A stretch of DNA of 64,000 bases from Thiosocius sp942490985 (GTDB lineage: Bacteria > Pseudomonadota > Gammaproteobacteria > Chromatiales > Chromatiaceae), in assembly GCA_942490985.1 (NCBI GenBank), contig CALNYW010000002.1, positions 310,001 to 374,000 on the forward strand. Reading direction: 5' to 3'. Every line of letters starts with the position of its first letter. Within the stretch, counting starts at the first letter, position 1. The notes below the pieces were generated by a model that was given only the letters and a program-made list of their open reading frames with translations, did no database searches and was not told the origin of the DNA. A program made the position numbers and the translations under genes. Of this stretch, positions 7,942-16,944 are shown piece by piece.

Positions 7942-10900
7942 TCCTCTCCGACGTCTCGGTCAAGCGGCCGGTGTTCGCGGCAGTGATGGCGCTGCTTCTG
8001 ATCGCTTTCGGCCTGGTCGCGTTTGACCGTCTGCCGCTGCGTGAATATCCGGATATTGACTCGCCGGTGGTCTCGGTCGAGACGCTGTACCCGGGCGCGG
8101 CAGCCAATGTGGTCGAAAGCCGGATCACCCAGGTGATCGAAGACCGCATCGCCGGCGTCGAGGGTATCCGTTTCATTGAATCGGAGAGCGAAGATGGGCG
8201 CTCGGTGATCACCATCGAGTTCGATGTCGATCGAGACATCGACGGCGCGGCAAACGACGTGCGCGACAGAGTGTCAACCGTGCTCGATGACCTGCCGACC
8301 GAAGCAGACCCTCCCGAGATCCAGAAAGTCGACAGTAACCAAGACGTGATCATGTGGCTGAATCTGGTCAGTGATCGCATGTCGGTCCCCGAGTTGTCCG
8401 ACTATGCCCGACGCTATCTGGTCGATCGCTACTCGGTGCTGGACGGCGTCGCGCGGGTACGCGTCGGCGGGGGGCAGACGTTCGCGATGCGTATCTGGCT
8501 CGACCGCCAGCAGCTAGCTGCGCGCGGACTTTCGGTCAGCGACGTCGAAAACGCGCTGCGATCAGAGAATCTGGAGCTACCGGCCGGCAGCCTGGACTCG
8601 GTAGATCGGCAGTTCACCGTACGCGTCCAGCGCACGTTTGAGACACCGGATGATTTCGCTCGTCTGGTCCTTGCGCGCGGCACTGATGGCTACCTGGTTC
8701 GCTTGGCTGATGTCGCCCGGGTCGAAAAAGGCGCCAACGAGGATCGCACCTTCTTCCGGGGTAACGGCGTTCCGATGGTCGGTATCGGCATCATCAAGCA
8801 ATCGACAGCCAATACCATTGCGGTCGCCGATGCAGCAAAGGCCGAGACGGCGCTGATCAACCCCACATTGCCGGATGGGATGTCGATCGAGCAGAGTTAC
8901 GATACATCGATTTTTGTCAAAGGGGCGATAGCCGAAGTTTACAAGACGCTCGCCATAGCGATCGGCCTGGTGGTCACGGTTATCTTCGTTTTCCTCGGCA
9001 GCATGCGGGCGATGCTGGTCCCGGCAGTAACTGTCCCGGTGTCGTTGATTGCCACGTTCCTGGTGCTCTGGGGGTTGGGGTTCTCGATCAATATCCTCAC
9101 CCTGCTGGCGTTGGTGCTGGCTATCGGACTGGTCGTCGATGATGCGATCGTGGTGCTGGAGAATATCCACCGGCGGATGGAGGAGTATGGCGAGACGCGC
9201 CTGGTAGCGGCTTTTCGCGGGGCACGACAGGTCGCGTTCGCGGTCGTCGCGACCACGATCGTGTTGGTCGCCGTGTTTGTGCCGATCGCGTTTCTGCAGG
9301 GTGACGTCGGTCGTCTGTTCTCCGAGTTCGCATTGACGATGGCGGCAGCGGTCGCGTTTTCGAGTTTCGTCGCGCTGTCGTTGTCACCTATGCTGGCGTC
9401 CAAGGTGCTGCCCCCCGGTCAACGTAAGACCGGTCTGGCATACCGTGTCGATCGCGCATTCGACCACATCCGCAATGGTTACAGCTGGTTGTTGCAGGGG
9501 GCGCTGAAGGGTCGGTGGCTGGTTGTACTGCTGTTCTTCGGCATCCTTGGCGGGACCACCTGGCTCATGCAACAGCTGCCGAGCGAGTATGCACCGAAGG
9601 AAGATCGCGGCGCCTTTTTCGTGTTGGTCAACGGGCCGGAGGGCGCATCGTACGATTACATGCGGGAATACATGGACGAGATCGAGCGGCGGCTGATGCC
9701 GCTGGTCGAGTCTGGTGAAATCACGCGATTGTTGGTTCGTGCACCCCGGACATTCAGTAACTTCGAGATCTTCAACAGCGGTATCGTGATCAACGTGCTT
9801 GATCAGTGGGGCAGCCGTCGGTCGGCATGGGACATTATGGCGGATGTTCGTCAGCGTCTTGGCGATCTCCCCGGTGTACGGGCGTTCCCCGTCATGCGAC
9901 AGGGTTTCGGTCAACGTGTCCAGCAGCCGGTGCAGTACGTCTTGGGCGGTGGGACCTATGCCGAACTGGCGGCGTGGCGAGATACGCTGCTGGAAAAAAT
10001 CAATGAAGCGAACCCCGGTCTGCAAGGCGTCGACTGGGATTACAAGGAGACGAAGCCACAGCTCAAGGTCGTCATTGATTACGATCGCGCAGCGGATCTC
10101 GGTGTCACGGTCAGCGAAATTGGTCGAACCTTGGAGACCATGCTGGGTTCGCGTCGGGTGACGACCTTCATCGAAGCGGGTGAGGAGTATGATGTCGTCC
10201 TGGAGGGGGAGCGCGAAGACCATCAGACACCGACCGATCTCTCCAACATCTACGTGCGCTCGCTCCGCAGCGATCAACTCATCCCGCTATCCAACCTCGT
10301 CAGCCTCGAAGAGGTTGCCGACTCGATCAAGCTGAACCGCTACAACCGGGTGCGGGCGATCACGATTACCGCGAACCTGGAAGATGATCTGGCGTTGGGC
10401 GATGCGCTGGCCTACCTCGACGGATTGGTTGAGGAACACCTCCCGCCACAGGTTATCGTTGACTACAAAGGCCAGTCGCAAGACTTCAAATCGACCGGGC
10501 AATCGATAGTCTTCGTGCTGGTTCTGGGCGGCATCGTGGTCTATCTGGTGCTTGCGGCCCAATTCGAGAGTTGGGTGCATCCATTCGTCATTATGCTTAC
10601 CGTCCCGTTGGCGATGGGTGGTGCATTGTTGGGTCTCCATATCAGTGGTCTATCGCTCAACATCTACAGTCAGATTGGCTTGATCATGTTGGTCGGCCTG
10701 GCCGCGAAGAACGGGATTTTGATCGTTGAATTTGCCAACCAGCTGCGAGACTCGGGTAAAGAATTTTCTGACGCGCTGATTGAAGCGACCAAGGTCCGTT
10801 TTCGGCCTATCCTCATGACCGGCATCACTACCGCCGCCGGTTCGTTGCCATTGTTGCTGTCTTCGGGCGCTGGTGCCGAGACGCGTGTGGTGATTGGTAC

Positions 10901-11063
10901 CGTGATTCTCTACGGCGTGGTCGCAGCGACGTTTTTCACCCTGTTCATCGTGCCGGTCGCATATGATTTGTTGGCCCGCCGGACCGGGTCGCCTAAGGGC
11001 GTTGAGCGTCTGCTCTCCAAAGAGCTGCAAAATGCCGATGCGGCGACCGAATCAAATGCCTAA
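7938..11063 (+). CDS. RND multidrug/solvent efflux permease (HAE1 type)
   Basis: 1041 residues, the usual length for AcrB/MexB/MexF-like pumps. The first helix is preceded by SVKRPVFAAVMA; a large periplasmic domain follows; helix 4 carries the proton-relay aspartate pair in LAIGLVVDDAIVVLENI, and helix 10 carries the lysine in GLAAKNGILIVEFANQLR. These are the residues essential for proton coupling in the family. The protein works as an inner-membrane trimer with the adaptor encoded immediately upstream. No TolC-like gene or dedicated TetR/MarR regulator is adjacent. Substrate range cannot be read from sequence. Confidence 0.95.
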   Translation: MILSDVSVKRPVFAAVMALLLIAFGLVAFDRLPLREYPDIDSPVVSVETLYPGAAANVVESRITQVIEDRIAGVEGIRFIESESEDGRSVITIEFDVDRDIDGAANDVRDRVSTVLDDLPTEADPPEIQKVDSNQDVIMWLNLVSDRMSVPELSDYARRYLVDRYSVLDGVARVRVGGGQTFAMRIWLDRQQLAARGLSVSDVENALRSENLELPAGSLDSVDRQFTVRVQRTFETPDDFARLVLARGTDGYLVRLADVARVEKGANEDRTFFRGNGVPMVGIGIIKQSTANTIAVADAAKAETALINPTLPDGMSIEQSYDTSIFVKGAIAEVYKTLAIAIGLVVTVIFVFLGSMRAMLVPAVTVPVSLIATFLVLWGLGFSINILTLLALVLAIGLVVDDAIVVLENIHRRMEEYGETRLVAAFRGARQVAFAVVATTIVLVAVFVPIAFLQGDVGRLFSEFALTMAAAVAFSSFVALSLSPMLASKVLPPGQRKTGLAYRVDRAFDHIRNGYSWLLQGALKGRWLVVLLFFGILGGTTWLMQQLPSEYAPKEDRGAFFVLVNGPEGASYDYMREYMDEIERRLMPLVESGEITRLLVRAPRTFSNFEIFNSGIVINVLDQWGSRRSAWDIMADVRQRLGDLPGVRAFPVMRQGFGQRVQQPVQYVLGGGTYAELAAWRDTLLEKINEANPGLQGVDWDYKETKPQLKVVIDYDRAADLGVTVSEIGRTLETMLGSRRVTTFIEAGEEYDVVLEGEREDHQTPTDLSNIYVRSLRSDQLIPLSNLVSLEEVADSIKLNRYNRVRAITITANLEDDLALGDALAYLDGLVEEHLPPQVIVDYKGQSQDFKSTGQSIVFVLVLGGIVVYLVLAAQFESWVHPFVIMLTVPLAMGGALLGLHISGLSLNIYSQIGLIMLVGLAAKNGILIVEFANQLRDSGKEFSDALIEATKVRFRPILMTGITTAAGSLPLLLSSGAGAETRVVIGTVILYGVVAATFFTLFIVPVAYDLLARRTGSPKGVERLLSKELQNADAATESNA

Positions 11064-11104
11064 TTCAATTACGGCATAGGGCTGCCGCTGTTTCTACCGA
11101 CAAG

Positions 11105-11129
11105 TGTCGCCAAAGCAAAACAGGCGACA
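11105..11129 (+). promoter_or_regulatory. Perfect 7-bp hairpin just upstream of a strong Shine-Dalgarno
   Basis: TGTCGCC at 11105-11111 pairs with GGCGACA at 11123-11129 across an A-rich 11-base loop. One base later comes AGGAGG (11131-11136), five bases before the GTG of the small ORF at 11142. The arrangement could stabilise the mRNA, act as a weak terminator for the RND operon (there is no T-run), or modulate access to the ribosome site. The structure is read directly; the role is inferred. Confidence 0.4.
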
Positions 11130-11141
11130 TAGGAGGTAGCT

Positions 11142-11345
11142 GTGGCGAGTCAACATGATGTACGTAAAGAGATGGGTGCGCGGGTTTCAGACACGGCAGT
11201 CGAGCCCTTCCGACTGGTCGCGTTAGGCACCGCGACTTACCTCAGTTACTGGACCTTGTTCTTCTCCGTTTGCCGGGCCTGCGTCGGTGGTGCGCAACGT
11301 GTTCCGCAAGCGGACGGGTTATCGCGACACTTTACCGCCACTTGA
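11142..11345 (+). CDS. Small single-helix membrane protein, unknown
   Basis: 67 codons starting with GTG behind a near-perfect Shine-Dalgarno (AGGAGG, spacer 5), which is the main reason to believe it is translated. The first 20 residues are polar and mixed-charge, residues about 22-48 form one hydrophobic segment (LVALGTATYLSYWTLFFSV) that is probably membrane-spanning, and a short basic tail follows. No family is recognised. It sits 78 bases after the RND pump gene on the same strand. Small single-helix proteins that bind RND pumps are known (AcrZ with AcrB), but nothing here beyond position and size supports that link. Confidence 0.5.
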   Translation: MASQHDVRKEMGARVSDTAVEPFRLVALGTATYLSYWTLFFSVCRACVGGAQRVPQADGLSRHFTAT

Positions 11346-11707
11346 TTGAAAAGCTTGGCTTCTATGCCTAACGCATTGCCGGTGTGGGCCGGCGATAACG
11401 CAACGGTTCAACTACGGCGCCTGGCACGGTGATGCGCGCAATAAGGGCGCTCAAATATAAGCGGACTGTTCCTTGATTAGGAAGCGTTGTCTGTTTGCCG
11501 CGCCCGACTAAGTTCTCGTTCATATCCGCCGCTAACAAAGACAACGCAACCAGGGTCCGCCAAGCGACGAATAATGTGCAGTTGACGCTCGATCGTCCCG
11601 GCGCAAACGATGCAAAAGTGGGGTTGAGCGGCAAAAGCGACAAGCCGACGTCAGTGTCAGTCGTTTCGTGGCGCAGGGCGATTGGCATAGGTACCAGGAG
11701 ATGGGCG
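11346..11707. other. Intergenic stretch without recognised gene
   Basis: 362 bases between two small ORFs. A short GC inverted repeat (GCCGG-tgtg-GGCCGGC region near 11380-11396) is visible but has no T-run. An in-frame upstream extension of the next small ORF (from 11495) exists but has no ribosome site and an atypical composition, so it was not used. Nothing else was seen. Confidence 0.4.
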
Positions 11708-11890
11708 ATGAGCAGATTTATCGACAAGGCGTTGAATTGGTTAGGCAAGCCCCATTTGGTCGAATTCGACTATCGTGACAGGGCGGGCCTGCATCACGGT
11801 CGTTGCTACGTGCGCTCGTTGTTCAGCGGTGACCGGAGGCTTACCCGGTTGCTCAGCAGTTTCGGCTACCGCAATATTCACATCTTTTAG
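11708..11890 (+). CDS. Small basic protein, unknown
   Basis: 60 residues from the ATG at 11708, preceded by AGGAG at 11696-11700 with a spacer of 7. The peptide is basic and rich in Arg, Leu and aromatic residues (SRFIDKALNWLGKPH near the start, ending SSFGYRNIHIF). It has no signal or membrane helix. No family is recognised. The convergent minus-strand gene ends 9 bases further on. The well-placed ribosome site and amino-acid-like composition make it a plausible real gene, but conservation could not be tested. Confidence 0.45.
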   Translation: MSRFIDKALNWLGKPHLVEFDYRDRAGLHHGRCYVRSLFSGDRRLTRLLSSFGYRNIHIF

Positions 11891-11899
11891 ACCCGCTTC

Positions 11900-12865
11900 T
11901 CAGCGCGCTGGCTCACTGGTCAGCAGAAGGTTTCCGTCGATGACATAGGGTGTGTCCAGGCCATCGTCGGCGCGTTTCGCGAAGTGTGCCAAAAGTGTCC
12001 GCCATACCGCTTGCGGTAGCTGTGCAATCAATGGCGTTTCAAGTACCAGGTAGTCGCCGGCGGCATTGAGTATCAGCAGTGTCGCCGAGTCCGTTGGTCG
12101 GCGGGACGCGGCGATCAGTGACCAGTCGACTGGTACGCCTCTGCCGCCTGCCGCGCGGATCGCGTCGACGACCTCATTTATTTGTTTCGCGAGTTCACCG
12201 CAGGCAGTGGCCTTCTTTTCGCGTGCCGTCAGTCCGTCGAAGTCGCATTCGAGCAGCCCGTCGATCTTGAATCGCGGCCGATGTGCCTGGGTCATCTGCC
12301 AATGGCCGGACGGTAACCGTTGTTCGACCGGCGCGTTGCTGCCTCGGGTCAATAGGTCGCCACAGTCATTGAAGGTGCAGTAGCGATGCACGATAGTGTC
12401 ATGCAGCTGGCGATCGTCATCTCTGCCGAGTCCTGTCACTGAAAGTGGCTGCCCCCTCACGGTCAGAATAAGCTGGCCTTGTGGGTCCGCGTAGATTGTG
12501 AAGTCTGCGTCGACCAAGAGACGATCCCGGGCCTCTTCGATACTCGCCATGAGCGTCTGTGTTGCCCGTTGCCAACGGTACAGCTTTGCTTTGCGTGCCG
12601 GTGAGCTTGGCGTTTCGCTGGTCGAATTGCGCAAGGCCGTTTCGTAAGAAGACAGCAGCACGTCCAACGAGATGTTGGCGAGCTCCCATCGAGCGGCGTA
12701 CGCATCGGGCGCAAGACCATCGACAAGCTCGACGAGGCGCGATGGCTCCGGCCTTAACTGGTTTGTCGGCGTGGGTAATGACGCAGCAGCTACTGTCAGG
12801 GGAAAGAAACAAAAGATCAACGCCGCCGGCAGGCAGACTTTGACGGCAGATTGTAAAAGCTCCAT
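11900..12865 (-). CDS. Secreted protein of unknown function
   Basis: 321 residues. The start has an N-terminal signal-like segment (VCLPAALIFCFFPLTVAAA) with a likely cleavage after AAA, so the mature protein is probably periplasmic. The middle contains cysteines in RYCTFNDCGDLL and LLECDFDG/ATACGEL that could form disulfides. No domain is recognised. Its start lies 1 base after the stop of the NlpC/P60 lipoprotein gene, so the two are almost certainly co-transcribed and may both act on the cell envelope. Confidence 0.7.
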   Translation of the reverse strand: MELLQSAVKVCLPAALIFCFFPLTVAAASLPTPTNQLRPEPSRLVELVDGLAPDAYAARWELANISLDVLLSSYETALRNSTSETPSSPARKAKLYRWQRATQTLMASIEEARDRLLVDADFTIYADPQGQLILTVRGQPLSVTGLGRDDDRQLHDTIVHRYCTFNDCGDLLTRGSNAPVEQRLPSGHWQMTQAHRPRFKIDGLLECDFDGLTAREKKATACGELAKQINEVVDAIRAAGGRGVPVDWSLIAASRRPTDSATLLILNAAGDYLVLETPLIAQLPQAVWRTLLAHFAKRADDGLDTPYVIDGNLLLTSEPAR

Positions 12866-12866
12866 G

Positions 12867-13358
12867 TCAAAGGAACGTGCGGGCGCCGATCCAGCGTGAC
12901 TGCCAGTAGGGGTTGTCTAGCGAGGCGCGCGACACGGTTTTGCCGGATGACGGGGCGTGAATGAATCGGCCATTGCCCTCGTAGATCCCGACATGCCGAG
13001 GCTTTCGACCTCCAAGGCTGAAAAAAAGGATATCACCGGGTAGCAGATAGGATCGTTCAAGCGGTGTCGCGGTGCGCCATTGTTCAGTGGTTGTTCGGGG
13101 CACCGAGATACCAGCGCGTGCATGCGAAAATTGCACCAAGCCACTACAGTCGAATCCGCCGGGCCGGTTACCGCCGTAAACATACGGCGAGCCGATCTGG
13201 GCATCTGCGATACGAACCAGGCGTAGTCTTTCCGCTGGGGCGCCAGCCTGGCTGCCATAGGCAAGGTGTTGTTCGCGTGGCGGCGAAGAAAGACAGCCGG
13301 CAAGCAGCGTGGCGGTGGCCAATAAGACGAAAAATTGCACTACGGGTGGGGTCAACAT
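12867..13358 (-). CDS. NlpC/P60 family lipoprotein (peptidoglycan endopeptidase)
   Basis: 163 residues. An N-terminal signal ends in the lipobox LLAGC (about residue 22), so the protein is probably anchored to a membrane on the periplasmic side. The NlpC/P60 catalytic core is complete: Cys in GGFDCSGLVQFS, His in KPRHVGIYEGNG and a third polar residue in GRFIHAPSSG (His). Enzymes of this family (Spr/MepS, YafL) cut the D-Glu/meso-DAP bond in peptidoglycan stems. The ATG at 13358 is preferred; an upstream TTG at 13400 would add 14 polar residues before the signal. The secreted unknown gene follows directly. Confidence 0.9.
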   Translation of the reverse strand: MLTPPVVQFFVLLATATLLAGCLSSPPREQHLAYGSQAGAPAERLRLVRIADAQIGSPYVYGGNRPGGFDCSGLVQFSHARAGISVPRTTTEQWRTATPLERSYLLPGDILFFSLGGRKPRHVGIYEGNGRFIHAPSSGKTVSRASLDNPYWQSRWIGARTFL

Positions 13359-13454
13359 GGGTGATCTGATTACTGTGCCGACATTGGCCTTTGTTCTCAA
13401 GCATAGTCGACCAGGCCCAGCGTGGCTTGAGCCGGCCGCGCGGTGGGGCTTTGG

Positions 13455-14600
13455 TTAAGCCTCGGGTGCCTGGCGAAGCAGCAGGCTCAGCCCGATCAGG
13501 CCCGTAACCAGAACCATGAGTAAGCCGATAAACGCCGGCCACCCGAAGCGCTGAAAAACGAAACCGGGCAGGAATGACCCTAATGCGCCACCGGCATAAT
13601 AGGCCGAAACATAAAGTCCATTGATCAGGCCTTTGCGCTCGGTCTCGAGATGATTCAAAAAGGCGGAAAGCACGCTGTGCAGCGTAAACATGCCGGCAGC
13701 GAACACCAGCATAGCCAGATAGGCAAACTGATTGCCTGGAACCGCGAACAGCCCGGTGCCGACCAGATATACCGCACTGCCGACTACAAGCGTTCTTCGT
13801 TCTCCGCCAAACATCTGCACCAGCCGCAACGACGACAACGCGATGACAATCCCAATCAGATAGCCGGTGTAGACAAGCGCGATTGCGCTTTGCGAGATTT
13901 CAGGGTTGGTCTCCCGCATCCGAAACGGCAGAAAATTCAACATTGCGGCGAACACGAAGAACAGCAAAAACGCCGATGCCAGTCCCTCGGCATAGACCGG
14001 TCGACCGGCCAGCGCGCGCATTTCCCGGAGCTTTACCCGCCCAAGCCGCAGGCGAGGATCAGAGTCGAGTTGCGTAGTGAGCCAGGTGGCGAGAAAGGCG
14101 GCCGCTGCAAAAAACCCGAAGGCCGCCTGCCAGTTCAACCAATCGGTGAGAATGCCGCTGAGCGCCCGTCCCAGATAGCCGCCGAGAATGGTCGCCGCAA
14201 TGTAGATAGTGATATTACGGCGGGTCCGCTGATGTCCTCCAGCTGCTGAGCTATAAGTCATCAGCGCCGTAAAAATGGCTGGCAACATCAGGCCTTGGAG
14301 GGTGCGCAGCGCGAGGAACGGTCCGTAGCCCGGGCCAAAGCTCAACGCTACCTGTGCGACGGTCAGCACCCCGAACGCCAGCGTCAGTAGATGCTTGGTC
14401 GAAACGTGCTCGAGGACATAGCCGTAGACCAGCGGCGCCAGCGCCAGCGGTATCATGGTGGCCGTGGTGAGTAGCGCAGTATCGGCGAGCGGGCGGCCCC
14501 ATTGCTCCGCCAATAGCGGCAGGAGGGGTTGGGTCGCATACAGCAGGCTGAAACCGACGGCCGCGCAAAAAATCACGATGGTCTGGTTGCGCGTTTCCAT
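13455..14600 (-). CDS. MFS transporter (YnfM-like)
   Basis: 381 residues with 12 predicted helices. The N-terminal half resembles YnfM/arabinose-efflux-like carriers (FSLLYATQPLLPLLAEQWG, then RTLQGLMLPAIFTALMTY). It is an inner-membrane exporter of unknown substrate. The gene is transcribed away from the P-loop NTPase gene, leaving 200 bases for two divergent promoters. It lies 96 bases upstream of the NlpC lipoprotein gene on the same strand. Confidence 0.85.
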   Translation of the reverse strand: METRNQTIVIFCAAVGFSLLYATQPLLPLLAEQWGRPLADTALLTTATMIPLALAPLVYGYVLEHVSTKHLLTLAFGVLTVAQVALSFGPGYGPFLALRTLQGLMLPAIFTALMTYSSAAGGHQRTRRNITIYIAATILGGYLGRALSGILTDWLNWQAAFGFFAAAAFLATWLTTQLDSDPRLRLGRVKLREMRALAGRPVYAEGLASAFLLFFVFAAMLNFLPFRMRETNPEISQSAIALVYTGYLIGIVIALSSLRLVQMFGGERRTLVVGSAVYLVGTGLFAVPGNQFAYLAMLVFAAGMFTLHSVLSAFLNHLETERKGLINGLYVSAYYAGGALGSFLPGFVFQRFGWPAFIGLLMVLVTGLIGLSLLLRQAPEA

Positions 14601-14802
14601 GTCGGTTTTACCATCGAAATCAGGTCGAGCAGTATAGGGTTTTCATTAGGCCGTATGCAGTGCTCGGCGACTAGCAACGGTTGCCATCGGTAATTGGGGC
14701 TTGATTGCTACCTGCAGACAGGGAACGCTGGGCTGTCTGGCTTTTAGCTGGCGGTTGTTTGCACGATAATGCCCGCACTGTATGCGCGACCTAGGGGATT
14801 TC

Positions 14803-15648
14803 GTGAAATTTACCGTTGAAGACTTTCGACGCTGGGAGCATAAGAAGATCACGTTGCTCGGTATGTCGGGGGTCGGTAAAACTCATCTCTCGGCGATGCT
14901 GCGGGAGCATCAGTGGTACCACTATTCGGGTGACTACCGAATCGGCACGCGCTACCTGGATGAGAGCATCCTTGATCTGATCAAGGAGCAAGCGATGCAG
15001 GTACCGTTTCTGAGCGAGCTCCTGCGTAACGATTGGATTTATATCCGTAACAATATAAAGATCTCCGACCTCGGACCTGTGTTGTCTTATGTCGGAAAGC
15101 TCGGTAATCCGGAGTCAGGCGGTGTTCCATTGGTGGATTTCGAATACCGTCAGGCGCAATACCGTGATGCTGAGATTGCGGCGATGCTGGATGTGCCGGC
15201 GTTTATCGAAAAAGGACAGAAGATTTACGGCTACCCGCATTTTGTAAACGATGTCGGTGGGTCGTTGTGCGAACTCGATGAACCCGACATTATCGACCTG
15301 TTGGTCGAACACACCCTGATGCTTTACATCAAGGTCACCGATACCGACGAGGAGCAGACGCTGATTGCGCGGGCGCAAAGTGACCCCAAGCCGCTGTACT
15401 ATCGTCCAGCATTTCTCGCCGAGCAATTGACGACCTACCTGGCCGAGCATGATTTAACCTATGCGGCCGAGATGGATCCCGACGACTTTACCCGTTGGGT
15501 TTTTCCGCGTCTGTTCCACTCGCGTGTGCCTCGCTATGAAGACATTGCAACAAGAGGTTATACCGTAACCTCGCGGGAGGTGAGTCAGGTTCGCGACGAA
15601 CAAGATTTTCTGCAGTTGTTGGAAACGGCAATCGCTCGCGCGGACTGA
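14803..15648 (+). CDS. P-loop NTPase linked to the methionine pathway gene
   Basis: 281 residues from a GTG start at 14803 that has AGGGG (14793-14797) at a spacer of 5; an upstream in-frame ATG at 14782 lacks such a site. The Walker A motif GMSGVGKTH lies near the N-terminus (about residues 20-28). The remainder is mixed alpha/beta with many acidic and aromatic residues and no second recognised domain; a Walker B candidate is the hydrophobic stretch ending before the conserved D in VPLVDFEY. The gene is 4 bases upstream of metA, so co-translation is likely. Function is unknown: a small-molecule kinase or regulatory ATPase would fit. Confidence 0.75.
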   Translation: MKFTVEDFRRWEHKKITLLGMSGVGKTHLSAMLREHQWYHYSGDYRIGTRYLDESILDLIKEQAMQVPFLSELLRNDWIYIRNNIKISDLGPVLSYVGKLGNPESGGVPLVDFEYRQAQYRDAEIAAMLDVPAFIEKGQKIYGYPHFVNDVGGSLCELDEPDIIDLLVEHTLMLYIKVTDTDEEQTLIARAQSDPKPLYYRPAFLAEQLTTYLAEHDLTYAAEMDPDDFTRWVFPRLFHSRVPRYEDIATRGYTVTSREVSQVRDEQDFLQLLETAIARAD

Positions 15649-15652
15649 TCCG

Positions 15653-16732
15653 ATGCCTATCGTCGCACACAATGAACTTCCGACCTTCTCGCGACTTCGC
15701 AAAGAGGGCGTCAATGTGCTGCCGCCAGACCGCGCGCTGCATCAGGATATCCGCGAGCTGCATATCGGCTTGTTGAATATGATGCCGGACAAGGCGTTGG
15801 CGGCTACCGAGCGGCAATTTTTCCGGCTCATTGGCGAGAGCAATCCGATTGCGCAGTTCTATGTTCATCCTTTCTCTTTACCGGCATTGCCGCGCGGCGA
15901 GGACGCAGCGGCGCATATCAAGAATTACTACGACAGTTTTGAATCGCTACGCGACCAGGGCCTTGATGCGTTGATTATCACCGGCGCGAATGTCGTTGGA
16001 CCGGAGTTATCCGGCCAGCCATTTTGGGAACCGCTGATCGACATTATCGAATGGGCCTACGACAACGTCACGTCAACGCTGTGCAGCTGCTTGGCCACGC
16101 ATGCGGTTCTGGAATTTCGCTATCAGCAGAAGCGCACGCCTCGACCGAAAAAGACCTGGGGCGTGTTTAGCCACCATTTGGTCGATCGTGATCATCCGCT
16201 CGTCCATGATGTAAACACCCGGTTCGATGTGCCGCACTCACGGTGGAACGACGTGTCGAGAGCGCAATTCGATGCGGCAGGCTTGCGGGTACTCGCTGAG
16301 AGTGCGATTGGTGTGCACCTTGCTACCAGCGTGGACGGGTTCCGGTTTGTGTTCTTCCAGGGCCATCCCGAATACGACACGATCTCTTTGTTGAAAGAAT
16401 ACAAACGGGAAGTCACGCGCTACGCGTCTGGTGCGAGCATGGATTATCCCCCCTTTGTCGATAATTATTTTTCGGCTGGCAATCAGGCTGTGCTGCGGGA
16501 ATATCGGGCACAGCTGGATTTGGCGACGTCAGCGGGACGGACCACCCCTGCGTTTCCTGACGAGCTGGTCGCGCGCGGTCTCGACAACACCTGGCGAGAT
16601 ACCGCGCATGCAGTGGTCGGTAACTGGATGGGTTTGGTGTATCAGACCACGCATAGGGAAAGGCAGCGCCAATTTATGGATGGTATCGATCCTGATGACC
16701 CGCTCGGTTTAGCAGCGCTCAAGCGACGCTGA
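15653..16732 (+). CDS. metA: Homoserine O-acyltransferase, MetA/HTS family
   Basis: 359 residues of the glutamine-amidotransferase-like MetA family, which acylates L-homoserine (succinyl-CoA or acetyl-CoA) in the first step of methionine synthesis. Recognisable elements are the N-terminal ELHIGLLNMMPDKALAATE, the nucleophile region CSCLATHA (catalytic Cys about residue 146) and the His-Glu pair in FFQGHPEYD. The family contains both succinyl- and acetyl-specific enzymes, and acyl donor choice cannot be fixed by eye. The P-loop NTPase gene lies 4 bases upstream. No SAM riboswitch was recognised ahead of the pair. Confidence 0.9.
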   Translation: MPIVAHNELPTFSRLRKEGVNVLPPDRALHQDIRELHIGLLNMMPDKALAATERQFFRLIGESNPIAQFYVHPFSLPALPRGEDAAAHIKNYYDSFESLRDQGLDALIITGANVVGPELSGQPFWEPLIDIIEWAYDNVTSTLCSCLATHAVLEFRYQQKRTPRPKKTWGVFSHHLVDRDHPLVHDVNTRFDVPHSRWNDVSRAQFDAAGLRVLAESAIGVHLATSVDGFRFVFFQGHPEYDTISLLKEYKREVTRYASGASMDYPPFVDNYFSAGNQAVLREYRAQLDLATSAGRTTPAFPDELVARGLDNTWRDTAHAVVGNWMGLVYQTTHRERQRQFMDGIDPDDPLGLAALKRR

Positions 16733-16747
16733 TACACCCCCCTGAAA

Positions 16748-16900
16748 TCATTGCCGATGCTGATGGGTCTCTTCGGGCAACGGCGGAGGAGAAAGGCAAA
16801 GTCTTTCTTCCACCGGCCGGCAAAATTGCACCAGTCGGTCACAGGCGGATGCGTTTGATCCGTAATGGGAAAGCGAGATCTCGAAATCGTCATAGCGCAT
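16748..16900 (-). CDS. Micro-ORF A, paralogue of micro-ORF B at 43791
   Basis: 50 codons from an ATG at 16900. The first 26 residues match those of the ORF at 43791-43877: both follow the pattern DDFEISL-x2-Y-x-SNASA-x-DRLVQF. Most nucleotide differences inside this shared part fall at synonymous third positions, as expected for a protein-coding sequence under constraint. After that the two diverge and this copy ends in a Pro/Glu-rich tail. A GC-rich motif, GCGAGGGCCCGGATA, lies 44 bases upstream of the ATG in both. It may be a real small protein or the truncated 5' end of an insertion-sequence transposase. It is convergent with metA. Confidence 0.4.
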   Translation of the reverse strand: MRYDDFEISLSHYGSNASACDRLVQFCRPVEERLCLSPPPLPEETHQHRQ

Positions 16901-16944
16901 TGCTGTTTTATTTTTAACTGACCTGCATTTATCCGGGCCCTCGC
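16822..16944 (-). repeat. Dispersed repeat, copy A
   Basis: About 123 bp sharing extensive identity with 43745-43870 on the opposite strand. It comprises the 15-bp identical motif GCGAGGGCCCGGATA (here complement of 16930-16944), a poorly conserved AT-rich spacer, and the coding start of micro-ORF A. No target-site duplication or terminal inverted repeats were identified. Confidence 0.7.

Noticed and set aside
14601..14802. SAM riboswitch ahead of the P-loop/metA pair
   Set aside because: No SAM-I, SAM-II or SAH-type conserved cores could be recognised in the leader.
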